Shown here: positions 22,010-30,318 of the stretch, one piece after another | Position numbering within the stretch: the stretch's first letter is position 1 | Layout of the letters: the number at the start of each line of letters is the position of its first letter | Assembly (NCBI GenBank): GCA_034698045.1 | Contig: JAQGAU010000265.1 | Location: 1 to 32,601 of the forward strand | Direction: 5' to 3' | Length of the DNA: 32,601 bases | DNA from: Paramacrobiotus richtersi | Taxonomy: Eukaryota > Tardigrada > Eutardigrada > Parachela > Macrobiotidae | The notes under the pieces: generated by a model | What the model saw: only the letters and a program-made list of their open reading frames with translations | Told to the model about the DNA's origin: nothing | Databases searched by the model: none | Made by a program: the position numbers and the translations under genes

Positions 22010-22185
22010 CCCACCTTTCGCTGACCGCTCATTTGTTGATCAAAGTTTTGCTTACGACTGTTTGTTGACTGTTTTGTGACCTGATGGTCTGTTTAATGGA
22101 CGGTTTGATCAACGCTGTTTTGCTGACCGACCATTCGTTGTTTCGATAGTTTGATGACCAAACAAATTTGCTGACAACCTATAAC
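22010..22185. repeat. cryptic simple repeat of a gtttgttgacc-like motif
   Basis: About a dozen imperfect, irregularly spaced variants (gctgaccgctc, ttgttgatcaa, tgtttgttgact, gttttgtgacc, cggtttgatcaac, gctgaccgacc) fill the stretch. The reverse complement of 24745-24850 has the same character. Confidence 0.55.
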
Positions 22186-22535
22186 AACCACTTATTCAGC
22201 TTTCGGTACGCCAGTTTCCTTTCTTTTGGGTGGCTCACCTACTCTATTTCCAGCTTAAGCGCTAACAGTTCATTTTGCGCAAGCTGTCTGAGCCTTTCTC
22301 GGAGAGCAAAGAGCAAGTTGTGCACGAAAAAGTAGACATTTGGTTGGGCATGTGTCGCAGTTTGCACGTTTCGCATCAGAATAGGTCGTTAAGTTTACAG
22401 TGCTGCACTACAAAAAAAAGATTTACAAAAGAACTTTTAACGACTCAACGAGTGAGGCACCTGTGGTAATAAAAGACTTCTTATAACAAACAAATTTTGC
22501 TAAACCTGTGCGCATGCGCTAAAGTGTTATGCACG

Positions 22536-22761
22536 TACAAGGAAGACCGAGATAGGAACCGATAAAGGACACTTTATTGGTGACGATACACTGAACGGGA
22601 TGAAACACGGAAGGAAAACCACACAGAGACGCGGAAATGGCAGTTATGCCATTTCGCGTATGCGGAAAAAACGAGAGAGAAACGGGGAAATCCCCACACT
22701 ACACGGAGACACTCCGTGAAGAGAGAAAAAAGCCGTAAGTACAGGCGCCGCCTCTCTCACA
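22536..22761 (-). repeat. 3' LTR, 226 bp, lacking the TATA region
   Basis: It matches the 5' LTR closely at both ends but lacks about 55 bp in the middle, including the TATA box. The polyadenylation signal (22578-22573) is kept. LTR copies are identical at insertion, so the loss presumably came afterwards. Confidence 0.85.
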
Positions 22762-22773
22762 TTCCCCCTCTGT
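22762..22773 (-). promoter_or_regulatory. polypurine tract
   Basis: The minus strand reads ACAGAGGGGGAA immediately before TGTGAGAG of the 3' LTR, the position expected for the plus-strand DNA primer. Confidence 0.7.
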
Positions 22774-22782
22774 GTACAGCGC

Positions 22783-23478
22783 CTACGCCGGGGCGCCGCA
22801 ATCCAGGAATCCGAGGGGTCGGTAGGAGCATGTCGCTCTGGGAAGGTTCCATCGGGTCACGAAGGGCTCTGGTGAGGCGGGATGTTTCCACGGACCTCGA
22901 GGGTTGAGCCTTTTCCACCTCGTCCGTAGAAGGGGCGGGGGTTTTGGCAGCTCCGATGATTCGGGATTGGGGTCGTTGTCCCGTGCTGTTGTTCGCAGGG
23001 GGCGCCATGGTTCAGGACAGATGGCGCTATAGTGGAGGGCTCGGGTCACTGTCGATTCTGTGTAGGGGGCGCTGTATCGCGGGCCACTTCCTGGTGTAGG
23101 AAAGGTCATGAGTGGCCGATTTTCGGGCAGGGATTTGGGGCGAAAGGTAAGGTGACCCATATTGGCAGTACCCTGCAAAAAGACAGTCTTTGTCGCCCTT
23201 TTCCTTCTGGCTCTTTCTCCGTCTGGCTTCTCGGGGTGGGGAAGATTCCTCCACGCGTCCAATGGATGTGTTTCTGGGCCGTAAGGATGGGAGACAGCTC
23301 GACGCCCATCGCCTCGCTGGGAGAATCTCGATCCTTGGTCAGGGGGATGGGGTGGCACATTTTGGCTGCTTCCTTCTTCCTCCACTGGACGGGATTCCGC
23401 ATTGGTTGGACCATCCAAATAAGCCCGCACTGGGTCGTCTAAGCTTCCACTAGGGAAACCACCAGCTGCTGCTACCAT
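22783..23478 (-). CDS. 231-residue open frame filling the TRIM interior, unrecognised
   Basis: The ATG overlaps the LTR/primer-site junction (the A is the last LTR base). The frame stays open to 22783, just short of the polypurine tract. The product is rich in Pro and Arg and shows no Cys-His zinc knuckle or other gag/pol motif I can recognise. The region is GC-rich and other frames are also partly open (for example 23414-23106 on the minus strand and 23032-23442 on the plus strand), so chance is a serious alternative. Confidence 0.3.
   Translation of the reverse strand: MVAAAGGFPSGSLDDPVRAYLDGPTNAESRPVEEEGSSQNVPPHPPDQGSRFSQRGDGRRAVSHPYGPETHPLDAWRNLPHPEKPDGERARRKRATKTVFLQGTANMGHLTFRPKSLPENRPLMTFPTPGSGPRYSAPYTESTVTRALHYSAICPEPWRPLRTTARDNDPNPESSELPKPPPLLRTRWKRLNPRGPWKHPASPEPFVTRWNLPRATCSYRPLGFLDCGAPA
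23462..23477 (-). promoter_or_regulatory. primer-binding site, initiator tRNA-Met type
   Basis: Immediately after the 5' LTR the minus strand reads TGGTAGCAGCAGCTGG. The first nine bases match the complement of the 3' end of animal initiator tRNA-Met (TGGTAGCAGAGG...), as recalled. Its placement directly at the LTR edge supports the assignment. Confidence 0.7.
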
Positions 23479-23758
23479 ACAAGGAAGACCGAGACAGGAA
23501 CCGATAAAGGACACTTTATTGGTGACGATACACTGAACGGGATGAAACCCGGAAGGAAAACCACACAGAAACGCGGAAATGGCAGTTGTGCCATTTCGCG
23601 TATTCGAGAAAAGCACTCTAAACCAGGCAGTGCAATGCGCTCGGCTTTATAGCCGCAGAACAGACACAGACGTGAGAGAAACGGGGAAATCCCCACACTA
23701 AACGGAGACATTCCGTGATGAGAGAGAAAAGCCGTACGTACAGGCGCCGCCTCTCACA
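23478..23758 (-). repeat. 5' LTR, 281 bp
   Basis: Read on the minus strand it runs from TGTGAGAGG to CTTCCTTGTA. It contains a TATA box (TATAAA at 23651-23646, in the palindrome ggctttatagcc) and a polyadenylation signal AATAAA at 23520-23515, giving the U3-R-U5 order. Confidence 0.85.
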
Positions 23759-24727
23759 CACAAGCATAGATTCAGACCGCAGATGTCTGAAATGCTTTGT
23801 GGAGTGCAAAGGAATCGGATCTCTATGCATCCGCGAGTCACTTTCCGGATAGCAGCGTACTGTAACAGTCACATGGTACGATCTTTAATACATCCTTTTC
23901 GATACTTTGATACTATTAAAATGTAGTGATGATGATTTAATGAGTTTCAGGTCCAACACAACCGTAACGATGCGCTTTAGCGTCAGATCATTTGCTTGGA
24001 CAAAACAAAGAACAGAAGACAGCAATCAGTCGCGCATGCTATCCGAAATACCTTTCGAAATACGCCAGGTACCTTTCGCGATCGTCAGATCTGATTCAAA
24101 CTTCGCATGCGAAGTTAGTAACTACTAATTAGATTAACTGAATTTTTTTAATTTTCGGTACACCCGCTTTCGAAAAACAGCCTCGATGCTGAAAGCACCT
24201 TCCGGACGCTGGCGCTTGTGCACTTTGAGCGCTTGTCTATGGTGGAATCATCGCCCACTCCAGGCAAACTGCTCCTGCGTGTGCGAATGTACTGAAATCG
24301 GCGCTGCGATTTCAGCAGCGCGGCGCATTATCCTACTCCCGCATCATCAGTATGAACTTAACCGTGTATGATAGTGTTGTCTAAAGATAAATCTGTATAT
24401 GTTTGACCCAATTTGCCGAACAGAGTCGCGCAGACTGCGCCCCGTTATCGTGCTACAACAGGAACAGGCAGGCTGTTGTCCATCCGACATTGTACTGCCC
24501 GCTTTACACATCTCGTGCAATCATGTGAAATAATAGGCTCCTTTTCACATATCTTTGCTATCAGAAGTGGACAACTAGGTCAACGAATAACAAGCCTCTT
24601 TTCGGCATCTTATTCATGCCATTATTCATCTGTAGCACGGAATTTGTTAAGGGTTTTGTATCGATAGACCAGATCATCAGGCAGCGTGAATTATTTTCGG
24701 TTAGCGTTTTTACTGAAATGCGCGCAT
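23759..24727. other. no gene seen
   Basis: Unique sequence with short frames only and no recognisable motif. It lies downstream of the minus-strand kinase gene. Confidence 0.45.
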
Positions 24728-24733
24728 TTTATT
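24728..24733 (-). promoter_or_regulatory. candidate polyadenylation signal of the minus-strand kinase gene
   Basis: A perfect AATAAA (minus strand) lies about 140 nt past the stop codon at 24874, a normal distance for an animal 3' UTR. No competing AATAAA was seen between the two. The cleavage site itself cannot be placed. Confidence 0.5.
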
Positions 24734-24744
24734 GATATGGCTGA

Positions 24745-24850
24745 GACGTAAACGAGCGTAAATCAAAGCGTCGAGAAACAAACGGTCGAGTAACAACACA
24801 TTCGTCAATAAGAAGTCCGAAAAAATGGTCAGCGAACAGACGGACCACCG
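24745..24850. repeat. cryptic simple repeat in the 3' UTR of the kinase gene
   Basis: On the minus strand it holds irregular variants such as cgctgacca, ttattgacgaa, ttactcgaccg and tttctcgacgc, resembling the plus strand at 22010-22185. It lies between the stop codon and the AATAAA. Confidence 0.45.
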
Positions 24851-24873
24851 GCTCGGCGTATGGTATCTCCCGA

Positions 24874-25538
24874 TTAATTATCGAGGTCTCCATTTGCATC
24901 GCGCATCAGCTGCTCCAGAACCAATGCGGCCGTTGAGCGATTCTCGCAGTCTGGTTCCAGACAACGCTGAATTATATCCTTTATATCTTGACGAATCACC
25001 ACGGAGACAAGCGGATGGTATCCCTGAGACAACTGAAAAAGGAACTGATCTGCCGAAAAGCTTTGGCGATCTATTTTGTGTATTTCCGTTATTCCTTCTG
25101 CATCCGTGACCGTCTTGTAAAATAGTCGCTCCCTGACTCCTACAGAGCAGTTGGCCAGGTCAAGAACGACGCATCCGAGACTCCAAATATCGGTTGGAAA
25201 TCCAACTTCCGCGTGTTCCTTTTCATACAATTGCATGATCATTTCTGGAGACATGTACGGGCCAGTTCCGGCGAGATCTCTGCGTTCAGTCCTGGCACAG
25301 TTATCACGGATTTGCACAGCGCCATCCAAATCTCCGATGCGCAATGTACGGTTTCCAGTGTCATCGGTTGGCCTATCCATGAACACGTTGCCGGGTTTCA
25401 GGTCTCCGTGAATGAACTGATTTTCGTGCAAGTAACACAGTCCTTGTGTTAACTGTGTCGCGCAGTTGACTACTGCCTCCGCTGATAAAGTGCAGATACC
25501 TGTCTTGCACTGCATAATGAGTGCATCCAGATCGCCAC
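24874..25538 (-). CDS. exon 3: C-lobe of kinase domain 2
   Basis: This exon is 665 nt and starts after the acceptor GTTTGTTTTCTAG|. Its first two bases complete Gly627, giving DYCQ-G-GDLDAL. It carries YLHENQFIHGDLKPGNV, RIGDLDGAV at the DFG position, GTGPYMSPEM, FPTDIWSLGCVVLDL and a C-terminal helix ending in VLEQLMRDANGDLDN before the stop. The matching plus-strand exon has exactly the same length. The P+1 and APE region (MSPE) resembles STE, NEK or PEK-type kinases, but I do not assign a family. Confidence 0.9.
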
Positions 25539-28500
25539 CTAGAAAACAAACGACTGACGTTATAGAGTTATAGTAATTCTGATCAGGATTTGCTGTCTGC
25601 TCCCTATGGTGATCACAACAACAACAACAACTTTATTCCCCCAGAAATTCTTCTGGCAGGCAGGGGCACTCTGATTAGTGCCAGAGATGGTACAATACGG
25701 ATTACTCACTAAAATAAAAAAACCACAGACAGCCATAGAGATCAAAAACAAGAGAAATGCAGGGGCTGTTAGGGGGTGCTAGGGCAGATTATGGATGGGG
25801 GCAGGAAAAGAGAAAATAGACACAGTTGTTTAAGAGAAAATTAGTTTAGGACACCCATTTTCGCACGAAAACATTGAAAATCTTATCCTCGCATTCCTTG
25901 AAACTTCCAATACGAACGAATGTGGTTCCTCTTTGGTCGCCCTTGCTTGGAAGCTTCTTCTGGTATATTCACATGCTTTTTCTGGTATGCTGGAGAGAAG
26001 ACTGTAAAGGTGCGTGATGTCCGCTCCTTTATGAGAAGTTGCGAACGCATCTGGTTATTACTGTACGTTCAGGTAACGGTTGTAATTCCGTCATGCTTAT
26101 GATTATGGCCCTCATCGATATGAACGTTGATGCGGGTGTGATAAATGTTTTAAGTGATTATCTCAGAAACCGTACCGCACAGTGTACTGTTGTAGAAGGT
26201 GTCGTATCCACAACCGTTCCAATTCCAAGTGGAGTTCCCCAGGGGTCAATCTTAGGCCCACTGTTGTTTAACTGTATTACGAATACTGCTTGTTCATGTG
26301 TTTCTAGGGACACCGACATGAAAGTCTGGGCGGATGACTTCATGATGAGCCGAATGCTCAAGAACGAAAACACCGACTCCTGTGAGTTCCAGAGGGACAT
26401 TAACAAATTTGGAGAATGGTCCCAGGGAAAGAAACTGCATTTTAACCCCGACAAATGCTGCCATATGCGACTGTCGAGCAAACGTACTCCCACGCCGCTA
26501 GTGCAGTCGTATGAGCTGTTCGCAATTACCGTCCCAACTGTCGCGTCGTGTCGTTATCTGGGCGTAGTGATCGATAACCGACTGAGCTGGAAAGAACACG
26601 TCGAATGTGTTAGCTCGAAGGTCAATAAAGTGACGCGCTACATCAACGCACTGCTCCCACGTAGCCAGCAGTCGGCTAAACTCTACCTTTTCAAAGCTCT
26701 TGCGCAGCCAATCCTGGACTACTGCAGTACCGTTTACAGCCCGAAACTCATAGGTCCTGCTGAAGCAATGGAGAGATGTGTCAAACGATTCTTCAGGACA
26801 ATTACGAACCCGTTATCCCGTGATCTTGTTGATGACTGGGGGAACTATAACGATTTGCTGAAACAGTCTGATATAGACTGGCAATGGATTCGCCGACTAC
26901 AGTTGTCTTTAGTTTTCACATACCGTTTGGTATTCAACATGATTCCTTATGGTGAACGTCTGTTTGCCAGACTAGGACCCCGTACACCGATGTACATTAC
27001 GCGCCGTGCTGCGGAGAAAGAAACTCACCCGTACCCCATTTCCAGGGCACCAAATGTGCCCGAGTTCGATGGATTTGTGTCGGACATGGTCCGGCTATGG
27101 AATGCCTGCAATTTGGACGTCAGGGACTATGCCACGCTCACCATTTTCAAAAGAGCAATGCAGGATGTTCCCTGGGTTGAACTTTTGAAGAAGAATAAGT
27201 TATCCGTGCGTTTTATTGACAAATTCCTGGATTTTTGCACTGGATTTGTTGTGACATGACTATTGTTATCTTTGCATGTTCTGTTTCTGGATGTGTTTCA
27301 TTCGTTTCTGTATTTCTGCGAAAATGTCTTAACCATGAAGCAGGTTGACCTGGGGGTTTAAGACAATAAACCGAGCACTACTACAGATCAAATAAAACCA
27401 CTGCAGCTACGCATGGGTTCGCTATGAACCATTCGCAGCAGTGTCACCCTAAGTTCGAAAAGGCAGGTGTACTCGTATACCAAGATGGACACAAATGTGG
27501 GAGGACATCAAAACGCGCTGCCAAAACAGCTGTACGTAGAACGAGCAAAAGAAAAATGGCTAAATTAACGGCACACCACGCTATAAAACCAACCATTTGA
27601 TCATGAGTATTAAACCAACCTGCATGGCGCGCTTCAGGCCCGTAATAAAGGGGAGCGGGGGGGCGGTCCACCCCCCTCAAATCACGGATTTGTCCGCCCC
27701 CCCCCCCGCCGCAGGTTTTAGAGACGGCGTTGGCCGAAATTTTTTGTAAAAATTCCTTTTTTTCTTTTTTTTCTGTTAGAACACGTTCCTAACGCTACAA
27801 AATGGCTTACTTTAGCAAAAAAACGACTTGAACGCCGTTAAAAACGGTGAAAGCACTCTAAAAATATTATTTAAAAAAATTTTTTTTTAATTTACACCCG
27901 CCCCCGCGCGGAGGTAGGAAAAATGTCCGCCTCCTCCGCACAAAAATGACGAAAGTCCGCCACCCCCGCGGGGTTTTGCCCTCTTCCCAGCGGCAAATAT
28001 TACGGGCCTGGCGCCGCGCTTATTGGTTCATGAAATGCGACACTATGTAGTTGGATCTTTGTTAACCTGTACTTCACCGAAAGAGTTCACTGTTTTCTTA
28101 CCTTGACAGTAATCCATCAAAAATTCGATGCCTGCCCCTTGTATAAGTTTCCACAGGGTAACTTTGTGATAAGTTACTAGATGTGCGTGTGTTAATTTCA
28201 GCAGCTTTTGCCATTGCTCCTTCGCTTTTTCCCAGCTTCCGTCTTGCTTCTTCTGCTTGATTCGAATGTTATTTAGAATTACTTGTTTTACGACAACTGT
28301 TTCGTTTCCCTTGTACGTCCCAGCTTTGGTAACCTTAGCCGTATACACATTACCGTAAGCGCCTTGTCCTATGAAATCCCGCCAGAAACAATAGTCGTAT
28401 GCACATGTGCAGCCAATTTCCTCTAACATTTGGCGATGATAATCGAATTGTTCTGCATCGGTCACTCCGTCTTGGGGGTTATTAACCCATGTGCTTCCAT

Positions 28501-30261
28501 AAGTGTGTTCCTCCAGTGCCACTAGCTTATTTGTTAGTTCTTCCGCTGTGAGCCTTTCGGCCGCTAACCTGTTGCAGCAAGAATGCACAATCATCCTGAA
28601 ATCTATAGGGATATACCACATCAAGTAAGACTTGTAATCCTCATCCTCGTCGGCTTTCCTCATCTGATTATTTAGGTCGCGCAGGTCTGTGGAGCTTAGG
28701 CTAGCGTACGTACGCGCCTTTTGTAAGTTATCAAAAGTACGCTCTGCGAGTTCGTCCATAATCTTCCCTAAGCTCCATATGTCTGCTTTACGCCCATCAA
28801 CCAAAACGCTTTCATGCGGCAGACAAAGCTTTCTGGATTCCAAAGAACTTCCTGTTTCCGGAGAGGCCGTCGTATGGGCCCGTACGTGCTGAACAAACAC
28901 CGACATCACAGTGTCAAGTGTTACAACCGGGGCTTCACACTGTGCGTAAGAGTTGTCCATGTCATCTTTCGCCAGCACTTCACTGATTTTTTGTAATTGT
29001 GCTGAATCAAGGAAACAATTTCGATGCAGGAAATTTAGAATCTCTAAACTTAGTTGCTTCCGCGGCTCCGTTGATTCATCGCGAGAGAGGAAGAAGGAAA
29101 TGCGGTTATCGAGATATTCCCGAAAATGTCCGAACGGCGAATGAATATCTTCTTTGTCCGATAGGAGCGTGCGATGGACATTATAGATATCGATAATCCT
29201 CTCGATTACATCAGAGGCAGCACTAACTCCGTCTACCCCGCCGAATGGCACGTTTTCACCGGCTATCCGTTTTTGTAAAATGTGCATTATCGAGAAGAAA
29301 GGATCATGAACGACAAGAGAAGCGCCCTCTCTGATGATCGTCAGCACTTCTGGTGCCACGAATCCCTGACACAAGTACCTTTGCTTTACAAATGCTGCGT
29401 ATGAAGATGTGAAACTATCCAGACCACATAAGCGAAGACAAAAATGGTGCATTGACGACTGGGTTACGAGAACACTGCTCAGTTTTAAATCGCCATGGAT
29501 GATATTGTTTTTATGGAGGTAGGCTAGACCGTTGGCCATCTGCTTGGAAAATTCCAATAGTGTCTTCACATGGAGAGTCCTTTTGGCTTTTCTCATCTCA
29601 CGCAACATAGTACTTAAATCGGCACCTGAAAAATGAACAGGAGCAACTTCGAAAAGTATAAAATGTTTCCCTATAACAATCGAACAGTTTTTGGCGGAAA
29701 AGCGTAAAACCATCGCGATTGCTGAGAAAACCTTAATTCCGGTGAAGCTGGCGAATGTTCAGTAAAGCACCAAGCATCCACAGAATCTTATAAGGCTTTT
29801 GGTAGAAAAAATTGACTGGAATTGGGCTGGACACAAAGGCATACCCTTTGCAGCCGCCAGTACTACGTTAATCCCAGTAGTGTACCAGAATGCGGTCAGG
29901 TCATACCATCACAGTAATCCATGACGAAATCCATCTGGATAAACCTGCGGCCGCTGTCTGATTCGGGATGCATCCACTGGATTGCAATCTTGTGGTATGA
30001 AACGACGTTTTTATGCCTCAGCTTCGTCATGTTGCTCCATCGCGTTAGCAAGTCCGAATTCGTTACCTGTATTGCCTCAGTCGTGGAACTATCCAAGCGG
30101 AATTTTTTAACGGCCACCAGAATATTTTTGCCAAAATTCCCCGGTTCTTGAAATGCTGCACAATATATCACGGACTTGGTTCCATAGTCAGAAGCATTTT
30201 CTATCCTATCGTCATCTCCATATATGCAGCGAGCATGGGAACCAATCACTACACATTCCAT
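24874..30261 (-). CDS. tandem pseudokinase-kinase protein, three-exon gene (join 30261-29907, 29625-28102, 25538-24874)
   Basis: The spliced frame is 2544 nt, or 847 residues, starting at the first in-frame ATG. Domain 1 spans about residues 1-500. Its beta-1 loop is degenerate (IGSHARCIYG), Lys52 sits in VAVKK, and the hinge is DYCDG. The catalytic loop HGDLKLSSV (Asp164, Lys166) has Ser169 in place of Asn, and the DFG aspartate is Gly186. Domain 2 spans about residues 533-847. It has GQGAYGNV (538-545), Lys565, hinge DYCQGGDL, HGDLKPGN (Asp672, Lys674, Asn677), DLD at 696-698, GTGPYMSPE and IWSLG. Protein kinases of this order (JAK, GCN2) use the first domain to control the second, and a regulatory role for domain 1 is inferred here. 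No signal peptide or membrane segment is visible, so a cytosolic protein is likely. HGD in place of HRD lacks the arginine that normally contacts the phosphorylated activation loop. Family and substrate are unknown. Further 5' exons are possible. Confidence 0.85.
25615..26015 (-). mobile_element. LINE 3'-end fragment with a (GTT)n tail
   Basis: On the minus strand the fragment ends CTGGGGGAATAAAG followed by GTT repeats (AATAAA at 25637-25632, tail 25631-25615). Such simple tails mark LINE 3' ends. The interior has no clear RT motif, so the 5' boundary next to the oppositely oriented LINE is approximate. Confidence 0.5.
26020..27384 (+). mobile_element. 5'-truncated LINE with an intact reverse transcriptase C-terminal half
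   Basis: An uninterrupted plus-strand frame from about 26039 to 27259 covers the RT from palm to C-terminus: SDYLRNRTAQ, SGVPQGSILGPLLF (26231 on), VWADDF (26327-26338), LHFNPDKC, RYLGVVIDNRLSWKEHV and PILDYCSTVYSP. The catalytic box is WADD rather than the common YADD or FADD. The endonuclease and RT fingers are missing. The 3' end has AATAAA (27365-27370) and a short CTA-rich tail. The unbroken 400-codon frame suggests this is the youngest LINE here. It lies antisense within the kinase intron. Confidence 0.88.
27635..28010. mobile_element. 376-bp non-autonomous DNA element with 13-bp terminal inverted repeats
   Basis: The ends CAGGCCCGTAATA (27635-27647) and TATTACGGGCCTG (27998-28010) are perfect inverted repeats. 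The left flank GCGCGCTT recurs at the right as GCGC-CGC-GCTT, an 8-bp duplication with a 3-nt insertion. CAGG ends and an 8-bp duplication fit the hAT superfamily. Internally it has C/G homopolymer runs near both ends and an A/T-rich centre, and no coding sequence. Confidence 0.7.
28102..29625 (-). CDS. exon 2: C-lobe of kinase domain 1 plus N-lobe of kinase domain 2
   Basis: This exon is 1524 nt and is open throughout. It starts after the acceptor TTCATTTTTCAG| and completes Gly119, giving DYCD-G-ADL. It ends at GATTACTGTCAAG|GTAAGA. It encodes HGDLKLSSV, a divergent APE (VAPE, 208-211), an insert of about 165 extra residues before the DIWSLG helix (400-404), and a conserved helix AAERLTAEEL near 473-482. 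A linker follows (EEHTYGSTWV, then a Cys-rich GCTCAYDYC), and then the N-lobe of domain 2 with an intact glycine loop and lysine. The same exon holds both half-domains, so it is bounded on each side by the same hinge position. Confidence 0.88.
29626..29906 (-). other. intron 1 of the minus-strand kinase gene, 281 nt
   Basis: It is bounded by GTATGA and TTTTTCAG and is phase 1. It is free of repeats. It splits domain 1 at the same hinge codon at which intron 2 splits domain 2. Confidence 0.85.
29907..30261 (-). CDS. exon 1: N-lobe of kinase domain 1
   Basis: This exon encodes residues 1-118 plus the first base of Gly119. The segment runs from beta-1 to the hinge. Recognisable parts are VAVKKF (beta-3 lysine), a helix-C region, LRHKNVVSYHKI (the beta-4 approach) and FVMDYCDG (hinge). 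The exon ends at GATG|GTATGA, a standard donor, which leaves phase 1. The start is uncertain. ATG at 30261 begins almost on beta-1 with no leader, and the frame stays open upstream only to a TGA at 30318-30316. The first exon may therefore really begin at an acceptor such as TTGAG| near 30311 and be joined to an exon outside this stretch. Confidence 0.75.
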
Positions 30262-30318
30262 ATCGATTTTGATGGAGTCGCTGCTGGTGGCAACCTGTTG
30301 CCGTACAGTGCTCAATCA

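Larger units (their letters stand above)
22536..23758 (-). mobile_element. miniature LTR retrotransposon (TRIM-like), nearly complete
   Basis: Two long terminal repeats, 22536-22761 and 23478-23758, flank 716 bp. Transcription is on the minus strand: the LTR starts TGTGAGAG, carries TATAAA and AATAAA, and ends CCTTGTA. A primer-binding site follows directly, and a purine-rich tract AGAGGGGGAA lies directly before the 3' LTR. No protease, RT, RNase H or integrase is present, so it must depend on enzymes from another element. The LTRs differ at only a few positions apart from one deletion, suggesting a fairly recent insertion. The flanks give at best a 3-of-4 target duplication (cacg/caca). Confidence 0.88.
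25539..28101 (-). other. intron 2 of the minus-strand kinase gene, 2563 nt, with three inserted elements
   Basis: It is bounded by GTAAGA and TTTTCTAG and is phase 1. It contains a minus-strand LINE 3' end, a plus-strand LINE fragment and an inverted-repeat element. Together these account for most of its length. Confidence 0.85.

Noticed and set aside
23032-23442. 136-codon plus-strand frame within the TRIM
   Set aside because: It is antisense to the element's transcription direction and is explained by GC-rich composition.
22783-23616. 277-codon version of the TRIM frame starting inside the LTR
   Set aside because: It begins with GTG, not ATG; only the part from ATG 23478 is worth considering.
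26158-26493. 111-codon minus-strand frame
   Set aside because: It is the antisense shadow of the LINE reverse transcriptase.
27444-27680. 78-codon minus-strand frame with a hydrophobic stretch
   Set aside because: It runs across the edge of the inverted-repeat element inside an intron.
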